From Diphasiastrum complanatum (taxonomy: Eukaryota > Streptophyta > Lycopodiopsida > Lycopodiales > Lycopodiaceae), in the NCBI GenBank assembly GCA_029204225.1, contig CM055097.1, forward strand, positions 41,086,028 through 41,150,027: a stretch of 64,000 nucleotides of DNA, given 5' to 3'. A program made the translations under genes and the position numbers. Shown here one piece after another: positions 22,013-37,066 of the stretch. Each line of letters opens with the position of its first letter. Positions within the stretch are counted from its first letter, which is position 1. Below the pieces are notes generated by a model. The model saw only the letters and a list, made by a program, of their open reading frames with translations. It was not told the DNA's origin and searched no databases.

Positions 22013-22156
22013 TGTTAGAAATCCATAAATCATAATATGGATGGACAGACTAGGATTCGAACCCAGGACCTCCCTCATACCAGATGGGATGCTCTACCAC
22101 TGAGCTATCCGCCCTGTTTGATAGTTCTCTCTAGAGTGTGGATTAATATTCCAACA
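22013..22156 (-). repeat. TRIM1 LTR, left copy (3' LTR on the minus strand)
   Basis: 144 bp, TGTTAGAA to TTCCAACA on the plus strand. It is the better preserved copy and includes the tRNA-like unit at 22042-22114. Confidence 0.9.
22042..22114 (-). ncRNA. tRNA-like sequence within TRIM1 LTR, Thr(GGT)-like
   Basis: On the minus strand this 73-bp unit folds by hand into a full cloverleaf. The acceptor arm is GGGCGGA with TCTGTCC (two G-T pairs), the D arm GCTC/GAGC, and the anticodon stem CCCAT/GAGGG with one A-A mismatch. The loop is CTGGTAT with T33, anticodon GGT and A37, and the T arm is CTGGG/CCTAG with loop TTCGAAT. It keeps RNA polymerase III boxes (A box TAGCTCAGTGGTAGAGC, B box GGTTCGAATCC). 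No terminator run of four or more Ts follows closely. I infer descent from a tRNA gene; a working tRNA is unlikely because of the mismatch and the LTR setting. Confidence 0.75.
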
Positions 22157-22271
22157 CGCCCCTCAAGCCACACTTGGTTGGGGTCCAAGCTGTCACCTGT
22201 CCCACAACTTGGGCCACCTAACCATATCTTTGACACCATGAACTGTTAGGTCTAACTTGGCTCTGATGCCA
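22157..22271 (-). other. TRIM1 internal region with PBS and PPT
   Basis: 115 bp without coding capacity. The PBS (22271-22259, TGGCATCAGAGCC on the minus strand) and a purine-rich tract touching the left LTR (TTGAGGGGCG) are its only recognisable signals. Confidence 0.85.
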
Positions 22272-22415
22272 TGTTAGAAATCCATAAATCATAATATGGA
22301 TGGACAGACTAGGATTCGAACCTAGGACCTCCCTCATACCGGATGGGATGCTCTACCACTAAGCTATCCACCTTGTTTGATAGTTTTCTCTAGAGTGTGG
22401 ATTGATATTCCAACA
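22272..22415 (-). repeat. TRIM1 LTR, right copy (5' LTR on the minus strand)
   Basis: 144 bp, seven differences from the left copy. It includes the second tRNA-like unit. Confidence 0.9.
22301..22373 (-). ncRNA. Second tRNA-like sequence within TRIM1 LTR, more decayed
   Basis: Same 73-bp unit as 22042-22114 with substitutions. The B box GGTTCGAATCC is intact and the T stem is perfect (CTAGG/CCTAG). The acceptor now starts AGGTGGA, one D-stem pair is changed, and T33 of the anticodon loop has become C. Confidence 0.7.
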
Positions 22416-22420
22416 AGAAG

Positions 22421-23231
22421 TTGGTTTACATTACAAAACAGAGGTACATCTACAACATGTTAGCTACATATAATCTGATTAATCTCTCACCAATGGAACC
22501 AGATCTCAAATTGTCAAATGACCAGTGTCCCCAAACAATTCATGAGAAGTAGTAGATGTGTGAGTATCCCTATCATTCTATTATAGGATCTCTTACGTAT
22601 GCCATGATCTGTACCAAGCCAGACATAGCTTTTGTAGTCTAGTGTAACACATTGGAAAGTTCTTATCAGAGTCATGAGATATCTTTGAGCTACTATGGAC
22701 TTTTGCATTTGTTATGGAGCAGTCGGCAATGACAAACTCAATTTACTCAGTGGTTACACAAATGCAAGTTGGGCAAGAGATGTAGACACTCGTAAATCCA
22801 CTTCTGGATTTACATTATTCCTCAACAATAGTCCAATTTCTTGGAACAGTTGCAAGCAATCTTCGATAGCTCTGTCTTCCACTAAATCAGAGTATATCGC
22901 AGCCTCTCAAGCTACAAAGGAAGCAATTTGGTTGAGGAATTTACTCTCAGATATCGGTGTAAATCAATATGCTCCGATGACATTATTTTGTGATAATCAA
23001 AGTGCCATCACTTTATCAGCCAACCCTAGATTTCATTCTAGGAGTAAGCACATTGAACTGAAGTATCATTTCGTCAAAAGCAAAGTTCTCAACGAAGAGG
23101 TTAGATTGCAGTACTGTAGAATGCAAGATATGATAGCAGATATTTTTACTAAAGCATTCAGTTTGGATACACACAGAAGATTCTATGTAGAACTAAGTTT
23201 GAAGGTCAAGGCATTCAAGGATTCGGATTAA
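22421..23231 (+). pseudogene. Co6 RT C-terminus and RNase H
   Basis: After TRIM1 the RT end resumes in broken frames (GSLTYAMICTKPDIAF near 22570-22630). From 22695 the RNase H is open: LSGYTNASWARDVDTRKSTS, SCKQSSIALSSTKSEYIAAS, FCDNQSAITLSANPRFHSR, KHIELKYHFVK and MIADIFTKAFS. It ends at KAFKDSD just before the PPT. The first acidic residue of the D-x-D-W-A-G block is replaced (TNASWA), so activity is doubtful. Confidence 0.86.
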
Positions 23232-23238
23232 GGAGGAG

Positions 23239-23831
23239 TGTTGGATTATTCTCCTTCTTACTAATCGACTAATCGGTTTTTGGTCCTCATCCATTATTTA
23301 TCCAGTTCTGTAGATTTTCCCGTGTTCTTTTACAGTCTACAGTTACAAGTGTTTTTACACAGTCTGCAGAAATACACGGAGTTTGACTATAGTGTCGCAT
23401 TTTTATTTTCTCTCACTTCATATTTTTTGCCTATCAGGAATCTCATGTAAAATCACAATGTCATATTTTTCGCATTTAAGCGACACTGTCGCCTGTTAGG
23501 ATTTGCGAGCAAATATGTAGAGTCACATTTTTTGCATTTTCCAAAGTGCCTCAAATGTTAAGGAGATGACTCTGGCAAAGTGTGGGGTCAATTCTAAAAG
23601 AGACTTTAAGGCATTGTCGGGTTTTTTTCGCAAAATGCCAACATTGTCGCCTTTTTGTGACGGTGTCACATGTGGCTGTTTTAGTTCATTTTCATACTCA
23701 TGCATTGAGAGAGAGGAAGATAGTTTATTCCGCCATGTATGAAAAGTTTTCTTTCTAGACATTCGAATTATTTTTACTCGACTTCGTTTCTTTTTGAGTT
23801 CGACCTATCTTCTACACACCTCTTTCCGACA
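23239..23831 (+). repeat. Co6 3' LTR
   Basis: 593 bp from TGTTGGATTA to CTTTCCGACA, starting directly after the PPT AAGGAGGAG and ending where Co5 integrase coding resumes. The right end is supported by its match to the inverted LTR end at 18785-18845. GGATA at 23832-23836 may be one copy of the target duplication. Confidence 0.8.
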
Positions 23832-24839
23832 GGATAAGCACAAGAGAACTCTCTCTTTATACCTTCTTGCTCACAATAGTCATGGAATTTGTTGGATATA
23901 TATTCTTCTCCTCCATCACACCTCAAAGCCTTGATCTTAAATGAGAATTGCTTCTCAACATATGCTTTGAATATAAGGAAGTGACCATACACCAAAGATT
24001 TAGAAGAAAGAAGATATAGCCATGTATATCTTGTGAAATCATCAATAAAAGTCACAAAGCAAGTGGCTCATGCCTTTCTTTGAGATGATGAGAAGTGCAC
24101 ATCCGAGTGTATCAACTCGAAAGGATGAGTGCTTTTGATGGAAGACCTTTGATATGCTTTCTTGTGTGATTTTGCAATAGCACAAGCCTCACATGGCTTG
24201 ATCTCCTTGGAAATATTCTTTGGTAAGCCAATAGCCTTGGCTTCTTTGCACATAGAAAGCATGGATTTGTAGTTGGGATGTCCCAACCTCCTATGCCATA
24301 ACTCCTCCTTGGAAAGCTTTGTCACAAAGGCAATATCACAACTCTCTCTTGGATCAAGCTTGTATATGCCTCCAAATCTTGATCCATGTGCAAGTATCTC
24401 ATTATTTCTCTTGATAATACAAGTAGCAATATTGAATTTCACATGAAGGCCACCATCAATAAGTTGGCCATCACTTATGAGGTTCTTTGTAAGATTAGGC
24501 ACAAAAAGAACCTTGTTGAGAGAAAGAATTTTAGAAGATGAGGTCTTCAAGGGAATACTCCCTATGCCTTCAATATTGCATTCTTGGTCATTTTTTAGTA
24601 TAGATAGTCTTCTTAGCTCCTCCATAAGGCATAGTAGATGTGAAGGACTCCTTGGAGCTACACAGATGTGAAGATGCTCCACTAACAATGTACCAAGATC
24701 CATCCTTCTTGAAAGGTGTAGATTGAAAAACTAGAGACCATAAGAGATCCCTCTCCATCACTTGCAATAGAGTCTTCTCTCTCATTTGAAAGGTTGGCTT
24801 GCTTGAATTGATTCTTCTTCTTGAAGCAATTTGTAGCAT
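23832..24839 (-). pseudogene. Co5 protease and integrase
   Basis: On the minus strand from 24839 I see a zinc-knuckle tail, then protease in two frames with WYIVSGASSHL, in which the catalytic Asp has become Val. LFVPNLTKNLISDGQLID follows, then integrase ELWHRRLGHPNYKSML, CEACAIAKSHKKAY, LIHSDVH, YLLSSKS and ALRCDGGEEYISNKFHDY. It stops at REFSCAY, just before the glutamate block, where Co6 is inserted. The protein is nearly the same type as Co8. RT of the same element lies at 16559-17210. Confidence 0.86.
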
Positions 24840-24857
24840 CACACACACACACACACA
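24840..24857. repeat. Short (CA)n microsatellite
   Basis: An 18-bp CA tract at the point where Co5 homology stops. Confidence 0.9.
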
Positions 24858-25233
24858 TGATCTATATAAGATTCAAGAGTAGTACCAACAATGCTTGACG
24901 AATAGCCTCGATTTGGACCTTTGGCACATCTCTAATTGTTGGATAATGTAGATCCAACTTGGCCTTCATCAACATGAGCATGCGCGTCCTATCTATCATT
25001 ACTTTATCATTGAAGGTGTGCTCAGGGGGAATAGGGAATCATCTATTTAAATCATCTATGACCCGGCACTTCTCAGTGATAGGAATAGCCCTCCAGTCTC
25101 TGAACATATTCCTATCAAACGACCCATGACAAAGCTCTCTCATATAAGCTAGGACCTCCTTCCCCTTAACATCCTCAAGTACAGCCCCTGACATATCAAT
25201 GTCATAGTATATTTGAAAGCATCGATTCATCAA
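24858..25233 (-). pseudogene. Protein fragment resembling a plant CACTA (En/Spm) transposon domain
   Basis: The minus strand is open for 64 codons from 25233 (GKEVLAYMRELCHGSFDRN, RDWRAIPITEKCRVIDDL). After one stop it continues in the same frame with FPIPPEHTFNDKVMIDRTR and AKLDLHYPTIRDVP. The spacing of DW-x-x-IP-x-x-x-K, then a short F-x-IP block, then a basic helix ending L-x-x-HY recalls the DNA-binding-like region of plant En/Spm open reading frames. This is pattern memory, not an alignment, so it could be another gene remnant. No CACTA terminal repeats were seen. Confidence 0.3.
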
Positions 25234-27889
25234 AATTAGAAGTTGACAAAGGAGAGAGAAAGAATAAACAACGAACTAAACGAAAGGACGACACGAAAGT
25301 TGTCGAGGATAAGTCGTCAGCTTCTAAAGTTGAAAAGCTTTGGAAGAGTAATATGGCTGACCTTAATAAAAAGTTTAATGGTTTGAAAGTGCAGATCTTT
25401 GAAGTTGCAAATAAAAGACCGAAAGCGTCTTCTTCCGACTTAGGAATGTGGTGTACGAAATGTGGAACTTCAAGACACACTAAGGAAGATTGCACCACTA
25501 TGAATGTCAAATATATTGAAGATCCTGTCCAGGAGGTACTTTTTATTTTTCAAAATGATGTGACTACTAACTATGTTTAGGGTACTGCAACATCAGCCCA
25601 ACAGATCCAAGTTCGCACCAAGAAGACATAATCCTCTTGAATTTTTTGGACCAGCGAAGTCTCAAACTGCGACTAAACCAGTGTCGGACAACTACTATAA
25701 CTGTGGAAAGCTGGGACATTTTTCATCTGACTGTCCTCAGCCACGAAAGCCGATTGGTTATGTACTGTTATGCTCGAATTGCAGAGAGTCTGGTCACAAG
25801 TATCCTGACTGCCCTTAGCCGTAGAAGCCGCGACCCAAATATCAGTATTAGCAATACCAACTACTGCAGACTCGAAAGCGAAAGCTTTGACTGATGCTGT
25901 TGTGCAGAGAATTGACGTTATTGAAGAAAAATTGGCGAAGACAGAAGATCAGTCCTGGCCAAGTGACGTGGAGAAACTATTCAAAGTCACAACGAGAAGC
26001 AAAAGCTCCTCGAAACCTGACCAAAAATCGAAGAAGAAGAAATCTTCTGGTAAAATGACAAACAAGTCTACGACTAAGGAAGATCTTAAAGATGACCCCG
26101 ACTATGACCGCGATGCTGCAAAGTTATTTGCAAAAGATATTTCAGCAGAGGCGAAATAAATTATCAACGCTGAACTTCAGTCAGCTGCTGTAGAGAAGGT
26201 GGTCACTTTTGAGGAAGGGGACGACGAAATCACGAAGATGAAATTGTCTAGTGCTGTTATTGATAAGCCAATCTCAAAATCGAAGATGAAGGACTATGAC
26301 ATCATGACTAATATTGGATCTCTTCGTCCGAACATTACGTTTGAGCAGCTGTTGGCAGATAACACTTATTACAAAAAGCAACTGAAAGGTCTTTTTGCAC
26401 CGAAAAAAAAAAGAAAAAAGTTTCTTTGCCAGATGCTGGTGTTCTGTCTATTGATTTAGGTGATCTCGGTGCACCTAGAATTGATATTACCATTGCGGGA
26501 TGTCTGATCAAAAAAGTGCCAATTGACTCTAGTTCCAATGTGAACATAATAACAGAAGACATAGCTCATGCTTTGGGGCTGATTGACATTCAACCAACAC
26601 AACAAAACATCAAGTTAGCTGATCCGACACGACGAAAACCTATTGGAGAACTGAAGGATGTCACTGTTTACATTCAAGCCAAGCCATTCACAATGAATTT
26701 CATAGTTATCAAACCACTCGGTGTGTCATCCTATTATATGTTGATTGGATGACCCTAGATTTATCAATCAAACGCAAGTGTTCATTGGAAATCCAGAGAG
26801 TTGAGATTTTAAACTGGTGAGACCAATAATCGAGGTAAGCCAGCAGAACTAATAACTACCTGGAGTCGTGACAAATATGAAGGTGAAACTCCTTTGTCTG
26901 ACACCAGTTTTACCTCAGAAGAATCTTGTTATGCCTTACATGTTTTTTCTAATGAATCTAACATTAAAGTGCAATATTTGAATGTTATGAGAATGTTGAC
27001 GAAGAAGAATTCTTCGATGCCTGCAACGCTAAAGCGGATGTTTCGTATGAAGAAATTATAGTTGCAGACACGAACTCGAAAGAGTCTGACGATTCGAGTG
27101 ATGAATCTGAACACGAATTTGGTAACAAGAACCAAGTTGATGACAAGAAAACATCTATGGAGTCAACCATGCGTGAAATTCATGGCCATACCAAGGCCAG
27201 TATGACAAAAGGTATGATTTTACCAGATTCTACTGAACTAATTGAACTTGCACCTGGCAGATTTGTGCATGTTTCAAAGTCACTTCGAGAATCTAAATTG
27301 ACAGAATTCAATGAACTATTGAAGGAGTATCAAGATCTTTTCGTCTGGTCACTCAACGATTTGAAGGGTATACCTGCAAAATTCGGAGAGCACCATATTG
27401 ATCTTAAGAAAGATGTTGTACCTGTTCGACAGAGACAATATCGTCTCAATCCCAAGTACTCTCTCATGATAAAAAAGGAACTCAACAAGCAACTTAAGGC
27501 AGGTATAATCTATCTCGTCTTAAGCAGTGAATGGATTTCACCCATTGTTGTCATCCCAAAGAAGAAGATTGGCAAAATATGAATATGTCAGGATTTCCGC
27601 GAACTCAATGCTGTCACAAGGAAGGATCATCATCCTCTGCCCTTCACGGATTCCATCTTAGATCAGGTTGCTAGTCAGGAGCGTTATAGTTTCTGTGACG
27701 GTTTTTTTGGTTATAATCAAGTTGGAGTGCGGAAGGAGGATCGTTCAAAGACTACATTCACTACGGATTGGAGCACTTATGCCTACAACAAAATGCCCTT
27801 TGGTCTTTGTAACGCTCCAGCGACTTTTTAGCCAATCATGATGTTAATCTTCGCTGCCTTTCTAAGAACTTTTCTCAAAATGATTCTTT
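25215..27889 (+). pseudogene. Gy3: gypsy gag-protease-RT fragment
   Basis: Open pieces in several frames give a gag C-terminus (from about 25215), two zinc knuckles (a damaged NYYNCGKLGHFSSDC and an intact CSNCRESGHKYPDC, 25690-25815), a Lys/Ser-rich spacer, the protease (LSIDLGDLGAPRIDI, VPIDSSSNVNIITED near 26515-26560) and the RT start (27157-27582: YQDLFVWSLNDLKGI, RQRQYRLNPKYSLM, SPIVVIPKKK). After a stop, RT blocks continue (CQDFRELNAVTRKDHHPLPF, MPFGLCNAPATF) to about 27880, where Co7 begins. It is the same family as Gy4. The protease box D-SSS-N/G departs from the usual D-S/T-G-A/S. Confidence 0.87.
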
Positions 27890-28012
27890 GAAGCAACAAC
27901 TTTTGGCTGCGAATCAACATAACATCGCCCTCCGAAAACACTAGCTTTCTATTGCTAAAAATGGATTGTCCTTTGATCAATGATTATCCTCTTGTCCTTG
28001 GCTCTGATACCA
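27890..28012 (-). promoter_or_regulatory. Co7 PBS and start of leader
   Basis: On the minus strand TGGTATCAGAGCC (28012-28000) follows the LTR at 28013-28695 exactly. About 110 bases of leader follow and then stop abruptly at Gy3 RT, so the rest of Co7 is gone or lies elsewhere. Confidence 0.85.
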
Positions 28013-28695
28013 TATTGAAAGTATAGCAATAAGGACCATAATTGAACCTACATAATGCTCCAAGAGTGATTGATTGATTGATAAACCTATCTATTGTAGA
28101 ACTAATCACAAAATCTTGATCTAGAAAAGCATATTGGATCCACAATCAAGAGCAATCAAAAGCATTGATCAAACATTGAATTCTGACCCATACATGTGTG
28201 GTACACAATCCAATATAGCTATTATCAAATATTAAGTGTAATCAAGTTTAGATACCAAAGCATTCACAAAAACTCAAGACAAATGTGTAGAAACCTCAAG
28301 ATTGCCAATGTGCTCCAAAAATTCTATCTCCTCACTTTGGAATGATGGATTGTATGTACAATAAGCTCTTCCCCATCTCAAGTTAGGTGAAACTTGAGCA
28401 TGTAATAAGGAAGATGATTGACCATTTTTGTCCTAATTTGTCAATCTTACCTAACCCTAGAGTTTTGCCAAGTTGGTGGCTAGGTTGGTTATCCACCTTC
28501 ATGATTCACGAATTTGGCCCTATAATTTAGGAATTATGACCAAACAAGTCTAAATAACCCTATGAATGAGATCTAAACTACTTTTACCTCATCTCACATG
28601 TGCCAACAAGGATTTACACATGTGGGACTCACCTATTTACAATTTACATGGCTTTAATCAACCTAGATTTGCCAATTTTTTTGACAATTCTCACA
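28013..28695 (-). repeat. Co7 5' LTR
   Basis: About 683 bp, plus-strand start TATTGAAAG (TG expected, probably mutated) and end AATTCTCACA. It contains CATGTGTGG near 28196. Its inner edge is fixed by the perfect PBS; the outer edge is set by the CACA end. Confidence 0.7.
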
Positions 28696-33569
<4,874 letters not shown>

Positions 33570-34183
33570 TGTCAAAATTATTGAAAAATCTATCTAATGT
33601 TGTGAGTATGGGTCCTAAAAATGCCAAAGATGAATTGAGCTCTTTTGGCTTAGTAAAGACCCATCTTAGAATTAAATATTCAAGGTAGGTAGAAGTAAAA
33701 ACTCGAGCTACCATAGGAATTGCCATTTGTACTTTACATGCCACATTTAATGCATGAAAAGACTATGTGGCACAATTAGACATAGTGAGGTGGCTTGGAT
33801 ACGTATAGATAGCTTGAGAGGTGGATCCACAACTCCAATTCAACTCAAAGTAGGAGGAGAGTCCATGGATCTATATATATGTGATGTACTCTCATTGAGA
33901 AAATGATGAAATTTGTGTGTAATGCAAATTTGGACACAAGCTCTTTGTGCCCCCTCTCTCTCCACGAGTTTTGTACTTGCTATCTTCTCTCTCTATCCGA
34001 GTAGAGGCATTTATGATGCTTAGTCTTATGTTTTGTTGACAGATCTTGCTTGTAACACAATAATATTGCTTGTATGATCAGCTTTCCTATTGACAACCAA
34101 TGCTAGTCTGATCTTTATGATGTTATTGGGCTTAGGAGATCAAAAATACATGTGTAGGGTGTCCCACACGTGTGAATTCAGCA
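33570..34183 (+). repeat. Co8 5' LTR
   Basis: Starts TGTCAAAATT and ends GTGAATTCAGCA directly before the PBS. A TATATATATG run near 33870 may be the TATA box. CACACGTGTG lies at 34165-34174, only 9 bases from the LTR end. Confidence 0.92.
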
Positions 34184-34196
34184 TGGTATCAGAGCC
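34184..34196 (+). promoter_or_regulatory. Co8 primer-binding site
   Basis: TGGTATCAGAGCC, a perfect match to the plant copia consensus, with no gap after the LTR. Confidence 0.93.
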
Positions 34197-34936
34197 TACC
34201 TAAGTTTTACAAGCAAATCTAATCAAAAAGTTGCAGATCTGATCAGATTTCAAGCTAGGAATTGTCTAGATTCTACTTTCTAGCTAGTTTGCAGTTTTCT
34301 AGTGATTTAGAGCTTCAAACCACATTGAATGGGCCAGATCAGGTACTGTACGGAATTTAAGGTGCTGGCACGTGTGAAATCCGCCCATTTTTAAATTGGT
34401 GGTTCTCTCTCACCTTAGATCCAAATTTCTTGCAAATTAGCCCACTAGAAAGCTAAAAATGGTAGAATTTGATGCAATTTGAATCATGACAGTTGGATAA
34501 GCCAAACAGAAGTTATAAGCTTTTGAAGAGTCATAGGTAGGGCACCTAGACCTGTGGCAAATCGTGTGTACATGTCATTTATTGCTTGAATGATCACAAA
34601 AATCATTCAGAAGCTGTACAATCTCATCTATATGTGATTTAGACAAAATTTATAGGTTCTAGGCAAATTGTTTCATACAAATAGATTGTATTTGAGTCAA
34701 TTTGACATTTTTGGAATATTTCACACATGTGAAATTCAGAGAACCATAACTTTTGCCATACTTCATCTTTTTTGATGATTCAAATCTTGTTTTAGAGAGA
34801 TTGTCAAGCCAGTGAGATCTATCTCACAGTTTTTTGCTTAGTCTTACATAGGATTGGTTTTGTACCCTTGATTGGTTCCTATAGTGAGAAGATAAGCAAT
34901 TCTTTTATCCATCTTTTTTGCTTTCCATCATTCTTT
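34197..34936 (+). other. Co8 leader
   Basis: 740 non-coding bases. It contains GCACGTGTGAAAT near 34369 and CACACATGTGAAAT near 34723, variants of the palindrome seen in the LTR. Confidence 0.6.
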
Positions 34937-35835
34937 ATGACTTCAATGGGTGTCTTTCTATTAGAAGCAAGTGAAAGATTGTCAACCTCCAATTACTCAA
35001 TTTGGAAGGTTAGAATGGAATCTGTCCTAATACTACAAGATGTGATGGATATTGTACTTGGCATTGAAGAAGAACCACAAATTCCTCAAGAAATTCCAAA
35101 GTACAAAAAGAGAGCTAAGATGGCTCTGCATTATATTAAGATGAATGTCTCAAATGACATCTTAAGAGAAATTGGTGCTTGTACTAATGCCAAAGATGCT
35201 TGGGATACTCTCAAGTCTATCTATGAGGCAAAAAATACTTCTAGACTTCTAACACTAAGAAACCAAATTTTTTAAAGTGTACAGAGAAGTGATGAATGTG
35301 CTTCAGCTTATGTAATGAGAGTTAAAGACTTCCATAGAGAATTGTCATGCATAGGAGACTCCATCAACCAAAATGAACTTGTTCAAGTCATACTTAATGG
35401 GTTAAAGGAGGAATATGACAACCTTGTTCAGAGTTATGCCATTAAGGAGGAGCTACCAAGTTTGGAAGCACTCCAAAGTGTGCTCATTTTTGAAGAATCA
35501 AGACAAGAGTATAAACTCTTGAAAATGGAGAGACTGTCTCTCAACATTGATGGTAAAGCTCTCTTTACCAAAGACAAGCACAAGACAAGAAGTAAGAATC
35601 AACACCAATCCTCTTCAAGCAAGAACAATCCTATTTCCAAGGAGAAAGGAAAGAGGATGAGTCTTCTCAAGCTTCCACATCCAAGAAGAAGAAGAAAAAC
35701 ATCAAGTGTTTCTTTTGTGGCAAGAAGGGGCATTATGCCACCAATTGCTTCAAGAAAAAGAGTCAATTCAAGCAAGCCAACATTTCTAATGAAGAGAATG
35801 AAGATGCTCATGCAAGTGATGGAGAGGGATCTCTT
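34937..35835 (+). pseudogene. gag: Co8 gag and zinc knuckle
   Basis: The start is taken at MTSMGVFLLEASERLS (34937), which matches the other SSNYS-type gags. A single in-frame TAA at 35273-35275 interrupts it after LRNQIF. The same frame continues with YVMRVKDFHRELSCIGD and LVQVILNGLKEEYDNL. A shift near 35670 moves the zinc knuckle CFFCGKKGHYATNC (35705-35746) to another frame. Confidence 0.87.
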
Positions 35836-36288
35836 ATGGTCTCGAGTTTTTCTTCATCACCTTTCAAGAAGGATGGTTTGTGGTATATCGACAATGGAGC
35901 TTCCTCACATATGTGTAGCTCCAAGTATTATTTCTCATCCATATCACCTTATGAAGGAGCCAAGAAGTCCATCTACACAGCAAATGATCATGAGTGTGCT
36001 ATTGAAGGCATAGGGACCATTCCCCTAAAGCTTTCTTCATCAAAAGTTCTTTATCTGTCTAATGTACTTTTTGTTCCCAAGTTAACAAAAAATCTTATTA
36101 GTGCTGGGCAATTGTTTGATAGTGGACTCTATGTGAATTTCAATGTTGATACATGTACAATCAAGAAGCATGATGAGATCCTTGCATTTGGGTCTAGATA
36201 TGGTGGAGTCTACAAGCTTGATCCCAAAGAGTATGCTAACTCTTGTGATAGTGCTTTTGCTACTCATATGCCTTTGGAAGAACTATGA
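35836..36288 (+). pseudogene. Co8 protease
   Basis: The protease starts around KKDGLWYIDNGASSHMCS: the active box is D-N-G-A instead of D-S-G-A, so Ser is replaced. GIGTIPLKLSSSKVL and LFVPKLTKNLISAGQLF follow. The frame ends at 36288 as the integrase begins. Confidence 0.85.
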
Positions 36289-37066
36289 TATACATCCTAA
36301 CTATAATTCTATGGTGTCCATGGTCAAGAAAGCCAAAGCTATTGGCTTGCCTAATCTTATCTCCAAGAATTTCAAGCCATGTGAGGCTTGTGCCATATCT
36401 AAGTCTCATAAGAAGCCTTTTTCAAAGTCATCTATCAAGACTACACATCCATTGGAGCTCATACACTCGGATGTGCACTTCTCATCTTCAAAGAGCAAGG
36501 GTGGTGCTACTTGCTATGTAACTTTCATTGATGATTTCAATGGATTTACTTGGGTATATCTTCTAGCTTCAAAGTCTATGGTGTCTCACTATTTCCTAAA
36601 GTTCAAAGCTCTAGTTGAAAAGCAATTTTCTTACAAAATCAAGATTCTTAGAAGTGATGGAGGTGGTGAGTACACTTCCAATAAATTTCATGATTATTGT
36701 GAGCTTGAAGGCATTAAAAAGGAGTTTTCTTGTGCATATACACCATCTCAAAATGGGGTGGCTGAAAGAAAGAATAGAACACTGTGTGAATGTGCCAAAA
36801 CCCTCAGAATTGAGGCATCCTTGCCAAAAGACTTTTGGGGTGAGGCTATCAATTGTTCAAACTATCTTTGCAATAGACTCCCTCATGTTGCACTTGGAGG
36901 AAAGTCACCATATGAAGCACTCTATTTGAAGAAACCTAAGGTTGAGCACCTTAGAGTATTTGGATGCATATACTTTGTCCATATTCCCTTGGAAACGAAA
37001 AAGAAGGATGATCCTTGTGCAAGCCAAAGATGTTCAAGAAGCCCTCAATACCAAGGAGTGGTATGA
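36289..37066 (+). pseudogene. Co8 integrase, C-terminus deleted
   Basis: The zinc-binding half has lost its histidine block (HRLGH is gone; sequence joins at HPNYNSMVSM). CEACAISKSHKKPF remains, with catalytic Asp in LIHSDVH, Asp in LRSDGGGEYTSNKF and Glu in NGVAERKNRTLCE all visible. At KKKDDP (about 37015) it jumps straight to the RT linker (VQEALNTKEWYEAM), so the integrase C-terminal domain is missing. Confidence 0.86.

Larger units (their letters stand above)
22013..22415 (-). mobile_element. TRIM1: 403-bp terminal-repeat retrotransposon whose LTRs carry a tRNA-like sequence
   Basis: Two 144-bp direct repeats (22013-22156, 22272-22415) enclose 115 bp and are flanked by the target duplication AGAAG (22008-22012, 22416-22420). 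Each repeat begins TG and ends CA. Read on the minus strand, the right repeat is followed at once by TGGCATCAGAGCC (22271-22259), one mismatch from the plant PBS consensus, and the left repeat is preceded by the purine-rich TTGAGGGGCG. That is the full layout of a TRIM, a short non-coding LTR element. The LTRs differ at 7 positions (about 5 percent). It lies in the RT of Co6. Each LTR contains a 73-bp tRNA-like unit. Confidence 0.9.
18846..23831 (+). mobile_element. Co6: decayed plus-strand copia lacking its 5' LTR
   Basis: The order is leader, gag, protease, integrase, RT (interrupted by TRIM1), RNase H, PPT (AAGGAGGAG, 23230-23238) and a 593-bp 3' LTR. No plus-strand 5' LTR or PBS is present; the left side instead carries an inverted LTR end of the same family. 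Co6 sits inside the Co5 integrase: Co5 homology stops at 23832. Many stops and shifts make it inactive. Confidence 0.85.

Noticed and set aside
22042-22373. Two functional tRNA genes in tandem
   Set aside because: Both copies sit at the same place in two LTRs with target duplication, PBS and PPT. The anticodon stem has a mismatch, the second copy has lost T33, and no pol III terminator run follows.
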